64,000 nucleotides of DNA, taken from positions 124,001 through 188,000 of the forward strand of contig CAUJHS010000045.1 in the NCBI GenBank assembly GCA_963204915.1, in the 5' to 3' direction. Both the position numbers and the translations under genes were made by a program. Every line of letters begins with the position of its first letter. Within the stretch, counting starts at the first letter, position 1. Positions 54,801 to 62,713 of the stretch are shown here, one piece after another. The stretch comes from Planctomycetota bacterium (GTDB taxonomy: Bacteria; Planctomycetota; Planctomycetia; Pirellulales; Pirellulaceae). The notes beneath the pieces are model-generated. The model saw only the letters and a program-made list of their open reading frames with translations, did not search any database and was not told the DNA's origin.

Positions 54801-57800
54801 CGCGGCGCCATGGACCAGCAATTGCCCCAGCAGGTGGCACAGTTGCGTCAAGCCGTCGCGCCCTTTGATGTCCGACGCGGCGGCCACGTGCGGACGTCCG
54901 CCCAGCGTTTGAGTAACCAAATTGGTCAACACGCCTTGCGGTCCGACTTCCACGAAGACCCGCGCTCCGGCGGCGTACATCGCTTCGATTTCTTCCTGGA
55001 ATCGGACCGGAGACACCAAATGCTGGGCTAACAGCGCGGCGGTTTCTTCCGCCGACGCCGGGTACGGCTGCGCGGTGGTGTTCGAGAACACCGTGAACTG
55101 CGCCGGCGCCAGGGGCGCTTGCCGCAAGGCGTCCGCAAGCGGCGCATTCGCCTTGGCCACCAGTGGCGAGTGGAATGCACACGCCACGGGAATTTTCTTC
55201 GCGCGGACCTTTTGCTGTTTGCATCGCTCCAAGGCTTGGTCAAGCACTTCCTGCGCGGCGGCGATGACCGTTTGCTGCGGCGAGTTCAGGTTCGCCAGCG
55301 TCACGCCGGGCATGTCGATGAACAACTTCCGAGTGGCGGCTTCGTCGGCTTCGATAACCGCCATGCCGCCCGAGTTTTGCTCGGCCGCCGCGGCGATCAA
55401 CCGGCCGCGTAAATGCGACAAGCGAATGCAGGCCTCGTCGCTCAGTACGCCGGCTGCGGCCAACGCGGCGTATTCGCCGTAACTGTGACCTGCGGCGAAA
55501 TCGGGCGACAGACCCAAGTTTTTCAACAAGCGGAACATGCCCAGGTCCGCAGCGCCTAGCGCGGGCTGCGCGATTTCGGTGCGGGTCAGTTCGGCGGCGT
55601 TGTGCGTGGCGGCTTCGTCGCCAAACGCCGATGGCGGATAAATATACTTGCCCAGCGGCTTGTCCAGTTCATCGGCCAGCACGCCTTCGGCATGGTCGAG
55701 CGATTGCCGCACTTCAGCGAAGTTCATCGCCTGCTGCGCGAGCATGTTCGGATACTGCGAGCCTTGTCCTGGGAACAGGAAGGCCAGTTTGCCGCCCTGC
55801 GACGACGGTTTCTCGGCGAAGTACACGCCGCGCGGATCGTGCAACGTTGTTTTGTCCGACTCGACCGCCTTGAGGGCGATTTCGAGTTTGTCGCACAAGT
55901 CGTCCCGCGTCGTCGCCACCACGGCCAGCGTGGCAAGTTCGGCCGAAGGCGCCGCCGCGGCGCGCCGGCGATTGTCTTTCCAAAGCGACGCCGCGAGATT
56001 GCGCAACTCGGGCCGGGCGCCCTGGAGGAGCGTTTGACGGCAACTTCGCAGCGCGTCGGCCAGTTCCTTGCGCGTGGAGCGCTGCCAGACGCATAGCTCG
56101 GTCGGCCACTCATCTAGCGCGGGAGAATCTTCGTGCAGGAAGTCGTCGGTGTATTCCTCCAGCACGACGTGATAGTTCGTGCCGCCGAAGCCAAACGCGC
56201 TCACGCCGGCCAAACGCGGCTCGTCGCCGCCGTGAATCCAGGGTCGAGGTTCCGTGTTGAGGTACAACGGACTGTGGTCGAAGGCGACGAGCTTGTTCGG
56301 CGTTTCGACGAGCGTGGGCGGCAGCGTTTTCTTGTGCAACGCCAACGTGGTCTTGATCAACCCCGCCAAACCAGCGGCGCACTTGCTGTGGCCGATCATC
56401 GACTTGACCGAACCGAGAGCGCACGAGTTAGGCGTGGCGCCCGACTCCACCATCAGCGTGCTGAGGGCTTCGGCCTCGGTCTTGTCGCCGGCCACGGTGC
56501 CGGTGCCGTGGGCTTCGATCAACTCCAGCCGTGTGGGAGAAATTCCCGCCTTGGCATAAGCGCGCCGCAGAGCCAGGAGTTGGCCACGTGCATTGGGCGC
56601 GGTGAGGCCCTTTTCTTTGCCATCGCTGGAACAGCCCATGCCGCGAATCACAGCGTAAATGCGGTCGCCGTCGCGCTGCGCGTCGGCCAGGCGTTTGAGC
56701 ACCACGGCCGAGACGCCTTCACTCAGTACGATGCCGTCGGCCTGCTCATCGAAAGGCCGGCAGCGTCCTTGCTTGCTCAGGGCGTGCGTCTTGCTGAAAG
56801 CCATGTACGAGTACGGCGTTTGGACCGTGTCGGCGCCCATGGCGATGGCCACGTCGCTGGCGCCGGTTTCCAACTCGCGAATACAGTTGTACATGGCGGC
56901 CAGCGAGGAAGCGCACGCGGCGTCCATGGCGTAGTTCGGCCCGCCAAAGTTAAACCGGTTCGCCACGCGGCCGGCGGCCACGTTCATCAGAATGCCGGGG
57001 AAGGAATCTTCCGTCCACGTGGGCAACAACGGTTTTATTTGGTGGAGCAAATCGTCCGACTTGATGCCCAGGCCAGGCACCTGGTCGAGCAATGGCAAGC
57101 AGGTGCGGAACCCGTATGACACGCCCAGCGGGCTCCCCCCGCCGCCGATGCCGAGAATGGCCGCGGTCTTATCTCGGTTGAAGGGCCGGTCGGTATAACC
57201 GGCGTCGTCAATGGCCAGGCGCACCGCTTCGAGCAGGAACATTTGCAGCGGCTCGATCACTTCCATGGTTTTGGGCGTGATGCCGTACCGGAAGGGGTCG
57301 AAATGAATCTCATCCAAAAAGCCGCCCCACTTCGACACAAACTTGTCTTGCGGCTTCGAGTCCTCCGAGTAATACAGGCTCCAGTCCCAGTGCGTGGCGG
57401 GAATCTCGGTCACGGCGTAGTGCTTGCGCAGCACGTTGTGCCAGAGCCGACTGACGCCCGTGGCGCCGGGATAGAAGCACGCCATGCCGACGATGGCGAT
57501 GTCGCACGGCTTTTCTTCGTTGGACGGGGCGATCAACTCGGCGTTGAAGCGTTCCAGCCGCTTGGCGCCGGCGCCGCACACGTCGTCGTGCAGTTCGGCC
57601 ATGGTCAGCACGCGGTCGCGCATCGTGGCGATCTGGCCAATCATGTACATGCCGCGCTGGTATTGCTCGTCGGCCGACACGTCGACCAGGCGGGGCGCTC
57701 CATCGGCTTTGACACGATCGACGCCTTTCGAGGCCACGCGCAGCCGGCCGATGTTCATCCACTCGAGCGCTTTGACAATTTCCTCATGCGATTTGCCTTC

Positions 57801-59600
57801 CGCGCGAAGGCGGCGGCGTTCGGCGTCGAACACGTCGAAATAGGGCGTGGGAACGCAGCGAATGGCGTGACCGGGCGCCGTTTCCAGCAGCACGGTTTGT
57901 TCGCACTTGAGCGCCTCTTGCTGGAAGCGCGGTACGATGGCGCCCGCCGCGACCGCTTCTTGCGTGAACAAATACGCGGTGCCCATGAGCGCGCCGACTT
58001 TGATTCCTTTTTCCGCCAGCGGAGCCGCCAGCGCCGCGACCATGCTGGCCGACAGGGCGTCGTGCACACCGCCGGCAAACACCACGTGCAAACCTTCGGC
58101 CTTTCCATTACTGACATGGTCGAGCAGAATCTGGCACATGGTTTCCCACAGCACAAAGCTGCTGCGCGGGCCGACATGTCCGCCGCATTCGCGCCCCTCA
58201 AAGATGAAGCGGCGCGCGCCGTCCTTGAGGAACATCTTGAGCAAGCCCGGCGAGGGGACGTGCAAATACGTGGGAATGCCCGCTTTCTCTAGCTCTTGCG
58301 CCTGGTCGGGCCGACCGCCCGCGATCAACGCAAACGGCGGCTTCACGCGATGCACCACATCGAGCTGTTCTTTGCGAATCTCCGGAGGCAAGAACCCGAG
58401 GATGCCCACGCCCCAGGGACGGTCTTCCAACAATTCTTGCGTCTCGGTCAAGAGTTTCTCGACCTCGCCTTTGCGCAGCATGGCCAAAGCGAGGAACGGC
58501 AACGCACCGGCGCGGGCCACAGCATCGGCAAAGGCGGCGGTGTCGCTCACGCGCGTCATCGGGCCTTGGAGCAGCGGATAGCGCGTGCCGTGACTTTCGG
58601 CCAGTAGGGCGCCCTCGGCCAGCGGCTGCAAGCGGCGCGCGGCTTCCAGGTTTTGACGGGCTTGATTGCGAATCGCTTCGATTACGCCGCCCACCGTGAC
58701 GAACCGCTCGGCCAGGGTTTTGCCGAGCGCCGCGTCTTGTCCGAGCAGCACGGGCATGCCTTCCTTGCGCGAACGCACCGCTTGATGAATGGTCGCACGC
58801 CATTGGTCGAGTTGGATTCCAGGCGATGCTTTCTCGGCGGCGATGCGTTCCTCAGCGGCTTGTAATTGCTCGACCACGGGACAACGCGGACGGCTGTACA
58901 CGCGGTACGCTTCGCCGAGACGTTCGCCCAGCAGGAGTGTTTCACTGCCATCAAACGACGAGGCAATGCGACGATCATTCGCCGAGAGGGGCGACTCGCG
59001 CAGTTGCAGCAGTTGTGCGTCAAGCACGACGCCGGTGGCGCCCGCCGCGGCGCATGCGGCCGCCGTATGCAGCCCCACTCCGCCTTGAACAAACACGGCG
59101 GGCCGCGGTTCGACCTGGCGCTCGTCCAAGTCGCGCATCGCGTGTTGGAGCAGGATAAAGGCCGTCTCGGCGCCTACGCGTCCGCCCGCTTCCTGGCCTT
59201 TGAGAATTACGCCATCGGCCTGAAGGGCGAGGGCGTGGCGCATTTCCTCGACCGAGACGCACTCCACCAGAATTTCGATTCCCAAGCGGCGAAAACCTTG
59301 CGCCCACTCGGTCAGCCGCGCGTGAGGACCGCCTGACAGCAGCACGCACGCCAGGCGTTCGGACGCATCGGCCAGCACATGTGCGGCGACCGCGTCACTG
59401 GTGGGCCCCAGCTTCACGCCGTACACGCCTTGCGTGAAACGTTCGACGCGTTCGATCGCCGCGGCGGCAATCGCCGCATCGGCCGTGAATTCCAGGTCTA
59501 ACAGACCTCGGGCGCCAGCGCGCGAAGCGGCAATAGCCAACGACGCCTGATGCGCCGCATGTACCGGCGGCGTGACGACAAGAATTTCCAGATCGTTCAT
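51828..59600 (-). CDS. Multidomain PUFA/PKS-like synthase NPD-NPD-KS-AT-ACP-KR
   Basis: A 2590-residue iterative-type synthase. Residues ~10-330 and ~360-690 are two TIM-barrel domains of the nitronate monooxygenase/PfaD enoylreductase class; the second has the clear flavin-type opening 'YPLLQGPMTRVSDTAAFADAV'. KS spans ~745-1180 (C896 in 'DAACASSLAA', 'EAHGTGT', 'GHSKCAAG'). AT spans ~1270-1600 (S1373 in 'AGHSYGEYAAL'). A Pro/Ala-rich linker leads to one ACP (S1958 in 'DLGIDSIKRVEI'), then an A10 tract and an Ala-Lys-Pro repeat, then a KR with 'VTGGGRGITSAIA' and Tyr in 'GQSDYAAANE'. ATG 59600 has AAGGAACAAGGGA upstream. With the next gene it supplies all reducing steps. The product is unknown, perhaps a long polyunsaturated or reduced acyl chain. 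Confidence 0.95.
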   Translation of the reverse strand: MNDLEILVVTPPVHAAHQASLAIAASRAGARGLLDLEFTADAAIAAAAIERVERFTQGVYGVKLGPTSDAVAAHVLADASERLACVLLSGGPHARLTEWAQGFRRLGIEILVECVSVEEMRHALALQADGVILKGQEAGGRVGAETAFILLQHAMRDLDERQVEPRPAVFVQGGVGLHTAAACAAAGATGVVLDAQLLQLRESPLSANDRRIASSFDGSETLLLGERLGEAYRVYSRPRCPVVEQLQAAEERIAAEKASPGIQLDQWRATIHQAVRSRKEGMPVLLGQDAALGKTLAERFVTVGGVIEAIRNQARQNLEAARRLQPLAEGALLAESHGTRYPLLQGPMTRVSDTAAFADAVARAGALPFLALAMLRKGEVEKLLTETQELLEDRPWGVGILGFLPPEIRKEQLDVVHRVKPPFALIAGGRPDQAQELEKAGIPTYLHVPSPGLLKMFLKDGARRFIFEGRECGGHVGPRSSFVLWETMCQILLDHVSNGKAEGLHVVFAGGVHDALSASMVAALAAPLAEKGIKVGALMGTAYLFTQEAVAAGAIVPRFQQEALKCEQTVLLETAPGHAIRCVPTPYFDVFDAERRRLRAEGKSHEEIVKALEWMNIGRLRVASKGVDRVKADGAPRLVDVSADEQYQRGMYMIGQIATMRDRVLTMAELHDDVCGAGAKRLERFNAELIAPSNEEKPCDIAIVGMACFYPGATGVSRLWHNVLRKHYAVTEIPATHWDWSLYYSEDSKPQDKFVSKWGGFLDEIHFDPFRYGITPKTMEVIEPLQMFLLEAVRLAIDDAGYTDRPFNRDKTAAILGIGGGGSPLGVSYGFRTCLPLLDQVPGLGIKSDDLLHQIKPLLPTWTEDSFPGILMNVAAGRVANRFNFGGPNYAMDAACASSLAAMYNCIRELETGASDVAIAMGADTVQTPYSYMAFSKTHALSKQGRCRPFDEQADGIVLSEGVSAVVLKRLADAQRDGDRIYAVIRGMGCSSDGKEKGLTAPNARGQLLALRRAYAKAGISPTRLELIEAHGTGTVAGDKTEAEALSTLMVESGATPNSCALGSVKSMIGHSKCAAGLAGLIKTTLALHKKTLPPTLVETPNKLVAFDHSPLYLNTEPRPWIHGGDEPRLAGVSAFGFGGTNYHVVLEEYTDDFLHEDSPALDEWPTELCVWQRSTRKELADALRSCRQTLLQGARPELRNLAASLWKDNRRRAAAAPSAELATLAVVATTRDDLCDKLEIALKAVESDKTTLHDPRGVYFAEKPSSQGGKLAFLFPGQGSQYPNMLAQQAMNFAEVRQSLDHAEGVLADELDKPLGKYIYPPSAFGDEAATHNAAELTRTEIAQPALGAADLGMFRLLKNLGLSPDFAAGHSYGEYAALAAAGVLSDEACIRLSHLRGRLIAAAAEQNSGGMAVIEADEAATRKLFIDMPGVTLANLNSPQQTVIAAAQEVLDQALERCKQQKVRAKKIPVACAFHSPLVAKANAPLADALRQAPLAPAQFTVFSNTTAQPYPASAEETAALLAQHLVSPVRFQEEIEAMYAAGARVFVEVGPQGVLTNLVTQTLGGRPHVAAASDIKGRDGLTQLCHLLGQLLVHGAAANLDRLFAQRDVAPFELSALSKQSDQPEVTRSTWVVNSVRAKPLGAKEPLLLGQKIPAERLSEFPGKPAATTPAPAAPPKPVEAPVRAESAPVKKPTPPIPPSKQAASPQKQPTQTSSTLAETIPAMHSNKQNGAANGASKHEPAPPAPPAPLPAAPLQTPAVGEDQVVHVMQSYHNLMARFLEAQRSVMITYLQGDAGPAPAPLIVPGASVPPANGLTPPAAPSPAAITNGSNGHYRNGHSSNGVESAPPAVAAKSVENGHAPAKAESLTKAESHKPTNRLTTPATPPAPQPEAKRANVEPAPEAAKPTTAKAPAKAGFDRETVSGQLLDLVSERTGYPHDMLDVDLDLEADLGIDSIKRVEILGNLAEILGITQEADSPKIEFERLTSIRTIRGILDYLQEALSASAAPAADNAGAKPAAAKPAAAKPDAAEVAEPQEAELKKKDPAPAVLDIQRGLIELIDAPLPSGAAMLIPSGAVLITDDGRGVAAEVAHRLADFGQEIVLIRHSTDENLLDRDGVFYGDLTHEASVIALASRIRKAVGAIGGLIHLLPLADHGSKQPLDRMAVEVKGLYLLARELEEELQQAGRDGGSLLLAATSLGGGMGFDGQAADDAYFAGHGGVAGFLKCLGQEWPDVLVRAIDVNLQNSVEELAECLLAELSDRQGPREVGYLAGRRVTWQAADGAFDLEAPATELIDSKTTLLVTGGGRGITSAIAEELARRYQPNLVLVGRSPAPEGEEAADTAGLQSPAEIKAALIARFKREGQQPTPVAVQVEFARIMRDREIRGALERMQAAGSQVIYRSADARDEAAMAAVIAEAQARFGGIDGVIHGAGVIEDKLLTNKSPESFDRVFGSKVESALLLSRLLDLKQMKFFALFASVASRYGNRGQSDYAAANEVLAKLAWQWDRQNPCRVFAVDWGPWSGIGMVSELEKHLVARGLKLIDPDVGVQFFVEELRRGRKGESEVIVGGGAEHLVVTPQNEAAMR
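53463..53472 (-). repeat. A10 homopolymer inside the synthase gene
   Basis: Ten T on the plus strand, read as ten A in the gene (codons TTA AAA AAA AAA). It lies between the ACP and KR domains. In a GC-rich gene this length stands out and is prone to slippage. Confidence 0.9.
53513..53554 (-). repeat. Short tandem repeat coding Ala-Lys-Pro units
   Basis: Nearly three copies of a 15-base unit GGGCTTGGCGGCAGC, coding repeated AAAKP. It forms part of the flexible linker after the ACP and can change length by slippage without frameshift. Confidence 0.8.
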
Positions 59601-60148
59601 TCCCTTGTTCCTTATTCCAACGGACGACGCGAGTCGAAAAAGGCGTGGCGACCCGCGTGACCGCCGCATAACAGCCTGATGCCAACTCGTGGTGGGCGCC
59701 CTCCTCCACGATTGGCCTATCTGCCGATTCCATGTAAGTTGTGCCAAGACGCCCGTTGGTGGTGACGGCGCAGGCGTTTAAGAAATGTTACATCCTGAAA
59801 ATGCAGTTCCGCGGTTGGTAACCGACAGAAATGCTGCTCTGCCGTCGCCAAAACGACCGCGATTCTTAGGATTCTTTGCGCGAGGGAGCGGATTTGCGGG
59901 GATGAAGCAACGAGAAAGAACGCAAATGATACAAAACTCCTAATTTGCGCATTTTTCCAAATGCGATCATCCTACCGAAAAGAGCAGCTTCCTTCAACCG
60001 TTGGACGGGGTGGCCCAACTTTTGCATTCGAGGTTTTGCCCATTGGATGGATGAGATGAGGGCCAACCTTGACGGCTCGGGGGGTTTTCGCCACGATGCA
60101 CTCGGCGGCACATCGGGAGAACAATTCTTTACCGAAGAAGTAGATGTT
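59601..60148. other. Divergent intergenic region, 548 bases
   Basis: Separates the synthase locus from the secreted protein gene. No gene is seen; the frame from 59945 upstream of 60149 has no family content. It should hold the promoter of the synthase operon, which I could not identify, and a possible sigma54 site at 60011-60025. Confidence 0.5.
60011..60025 (+). promoter_or_regulatory. Possible sigma54 promoter
   Basis: TGGCCCAACTTTTGC matches the minus-24/minus-12 layout TGGC-N7-TTGC, with one departure (TGGCCC for TGGCAC). It is 124 bases before the gene at 60149. No activator gene is nearby. Confidence 0.3.
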
Positions 60149-61078
60149 ATGCCGACACGGAAAGTTCTCACGAATACACTAAGTTTCCTCGCATTTCTCA
60201 CCGCGGTTGGGATCGGCGGCCTTGCTGCATCGCCTGCATGGGGGCAGGAAGACCCCGCCCTGGCCAGGTACGATGTTGCGATCCGGCCGATCGAGTTGTT
60301 GGCGCCAGGAACGGTCATTGAAAAGACGGCTCCAGCGCCCTACACGCATTTGATTGTCAAAAGCTTTCCCCGCTTGGGCGCCGGCGACCTTCAGGCCGTC
60401 AACAACACCACGAAGCAATTAGCCAGCTTTTTGCATACCTCGCTCATGGCGAAGGTCGGCGCGTATCAGGTCAAGGGCGAGTCCCGCTACCGGCTTGAAG
60501 AAGTGGCCACTGGCTTTGGAACGAACATACCCGGTCGGGGCGACACGATCATCTCGCCCGACACGGAACGGAAACTCGGGGCCAACCTCGGTTTCTTGGC
60601 GCGCATCGTGCTGGCTAAATGCTACGAGGAGCAGCAAAAGTGCCGCTACATGGCGCGCAGCAACACGATGGCCCTGGTCGATACGCCTGTCATCTTGGTG
60701 CGCAACGGACAACACCGGAAGTCGGTTCTGCGTTACGCCTTCTTAGTAAGCGAACGTTCCGGACGGCTGGATACGTTGATTTGGATGATCGACCTGGACA
60801 ACCAAGGCCAGTATGCCGAGGCCAGCGGCGACATTCACTGGCTGGCGCCAAATACCCTGGTCGATTGCGTGATGGCCGTCGACGCTGACCTGTTCACCTT
60901 GGGCGTTCCCTCGGACATCGCCTTTGCCTGCGTGAAAACGCCGCAGGGCGAACGCTCGCTGCCCTTATCGAGTACGTTCGCCCCGCTGGCAGGCTTACCC
61001 CAGTTCACCGCTGAGCAAGCCAAGTCGATCGAAATTCAGCTTTGGAATATCCTTCAACAGTTAGCCAGCCAACGCTGA
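60149..61078 (+). CDS. Secreted hypothetical protein, 309 aa
   Basis: An exported protein with a clear signal peptide ('FLAFLTAVGIGGLAASPAWGQ'). I do not recognise the family. The mature part has mixed alpha/beta composition, two Cys in 'LAKCYEEQQKCRYMA' that may form a disulphide, and 'ALVDTPVILVRNG'. ATG 60149 is the start that places the signal peptide at the N-terminus; the frame is open from 59945. It is convergent with the CMD-like gene. No partner gene is evident. Confidence 0.72.
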   Translation: MPTRKVLTNTLSFLAFLTAVGIGGLAASPAWGQEDPALARYDVAIRPIELLAPGTVIEKTAPAPYTHLIVKSFPRLGAGDLQAVNNTTKQLASFLHTSLMAKVGAYQVKGESRYRLEEVATGFGTNIPGRGDTIISPDTERKLGANLGFLARIVLAKCYEEQQKCRYMARSNTMALVDTPVILVRNGQHRKSVLRYAFLVSERSGRLDTLIWMIDLDNQGQYAEASGDIHWLAPNTLVDCVMAVDADLFTLGVPSDIAFACVKTPQGERSLPLSSTFAPLAGLPQFTAEQAKSIEIQLWNILQQLASQR

Positions 61079-61084
61079 GTTCCC

Positions 61085-61111
61085 CCTTGAACCGCTTCCC
61101 GCCAGGAAGCG
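61085..61111 (+). repeat. REP-like unit 10 (isolated)
   Basis: CCTTGAACCGCTTCCCGCCA then GGAAGCG. Same head and stem as unit 5, but with no inverted partner nearby. It lies 7 bases after the secreted protein's stop, between convergent genes. Confidence 0.7.
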
Positions 61112-61223
61112 ATTGGCATTGCCCAAGAAACAAGCGTGAGGAGTCGCCACGCCACATTCCAAACCAAGTTGCCAACTTTCGATTTGGACCCTGGGTTTGT
61201 GACTCCTCACTCCTGACCTCCGC

Positions 61224-62600
61224 CTAGTCCAGCGGCAGTTGGACCGTTTCGGTGAACCGGTCGAACAGGTTGCCTTGGCACACCACGTAAACGATCTCGG
61301 CCACTTCGGCGTCTTGGTACGACTTGCGCAGCCGGGCAATATCGGCGTCGGTGATCGTGTGCGGGCGAGCCGTCAGCTTGCGGGCAAACGCAAAGGCGTC
61401 GCGCTCGGCGGATGTGAATTGTTCGCCGGGCTGATCGATTGCAAACACGTCGTCATCGCTGACGCCTAATTCGTTCAAACGCCGTTTGGCTTCATGCGAG
61501 GCGTACCACGCGCGGTTTTCGCGCGCGGTGCACCAGGCGAGTTGGGCTTTCAACTTGGGCGAGATACGGCCCGTGGTCGCCACCGCGCGAAGGCTGGGCA
61601 CGTTGCGCCCGCCAGCGGCAGCGAACGCCCGAACCCAATTGGGCAAAGGCGACGAGGTTTCGTTCGGCAACGCTTTGGCCACGGCGGCGTCATCGGGCAA
61701 CGGTAAACGCGGCTTGCTGGTCTTGCGTTTGGCCCAAGCCGCTTCGACTTCCTCGCGCGACTCCAACTTCGGACGCGGCGGAACCGCCAGCGGCGCCACC
61801 TTGGAAATCGTCGTGGCGAAGGCCGGCGAGGTGGGCGTGTCGATGGTCGCCTCGCGCTCGGCAAAACGCTGATCTTGCGGAATACCCAGCGAGTCGGTCC
61901 AGCGGTTCGTTGAGTTGTAACCCGCTACGGTTTGCACAATCTCGTAGATTTGCTCGTTCGAGTAGTGCGGGCGAAGGGCGTCCACGTCGGCGTCGGTCAG
62001 GGCGTGCGGAGCGACGGTCATTTTATAGGCCAACTCCATCGCCACGCGTTCGCGGTCGGGGTATTGGCTCCAGTCGCCATCGAGGGCGGCGATCTGATCG
62101 TCGCTCAAGCCGGCGCTCTTGAGCTTTAACTCCTGATGGCCCATGCAGTAATGGCAGTTGTTCGCGCGCGACACGATCCAGAACAGCCACACTTTGAACG
62201 TGCCGTCCACCGTGCCAGTACTGTCAATGTAACGGCGAGCGCCGGCAGGTTCATTCGCGGCGGCAGTGGGGCGTGACCGGAACGAACTCCACTCCTCGGG
62301 CAAATAGGTGGCGCGCATGCGGCCGTTGTTCACGGTCATGCGGCCCGCGGCAATGTCCTCGGGCGAGGGCGGCGGCAGCGGCAACCGCGGTTGACGCAGC
62401 TTCAGCGCTTCCAGCGCCTTTTTCATTTCGGTGCGGGTTTGTGGAACGATCTTGGGTTGGTCGGAAGGCCCATCCTCGGCCAACACAAAAGCGGCGCCGG
62501 TGGCCACCAGGGCCCACAACAGCGTGACGCCCAAGATTCGAAAACAAGCTCGCAGATCACAACTTGCGACAAATAGCATTGTTTGATGAGTTACGTTCAT
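61224..62600 (-). CDS. Secreted tandem carboxymuconolactone-decarboxylase-like protein
   Basis: A 458-residue exported protein with two AhpD/CMD-like helical domains. The signal segment is 'ILGVTLLWALVATGAAFVLA'. The first domain keeps the redox motif C149-H-Y-C152 followed by His155 ('NNCHYCMGHQ'), as in AhpD-type peroxidase partners. The second domain keeps the surrounding pattern ('LAWCTARENRAWYASHEAKRRL') but has lost the CxxC, so it is probably structural. ATG 62600 is chosen. A longer paralog lies 113 bases upstream on the same strand. Possible role: peroxide or thiol chemistry in the periplasm. Confidence 0.85.
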   Translation of the reverse strand: MNVTHQTMLFVASCDLRACFRILGVTLLWALVATGAAFVLAEDGPSDQPKIVPQTRTEMKKALEALKLRQPRLPLPPPSPEDIAAGRMTVNNGRMRATYLPEEWSSFRSRPTAAANEPAGARRYIDSTGTVDGTFKVWLFWIVSRANNCHYCMGHQELKLKSAGLSDDQIAALDGDWSQYPDRERVAMELAYKMTVAPHALTDADVDALRPHYSNEQIYEIVQTVAGYNSTNRWTDSLGIPQDQRFAEREATIDTPTSPAFATTISKVAPLAVPPRPKLESREEVEAAWAKRKTSKPRLPLPDDAAVAKALPNETSSPLPNWVRAFAAAGGRNVPSLRAVATTGRISPKLKAQLAWCTARENRAWYASHEAKRRLNELGVSDDDVFAIDQPGEQFTSAERDAFAFARKLTARPHTITDADIARLRKSYQDAEVAEIVYVVCQGNLFDRFTETVQLPLD

Positions 62601-62713
62601 GGTTCGATGTTTCAAGAGGGGGAGTTCGCGCGGGGATGGCTTTGAACCCGCCCACACGCGCGAACTCCCGTGCGGAAAAAACGCAAGGCGCACTAAGTCA
62701 GGGCGCGTAGGGT

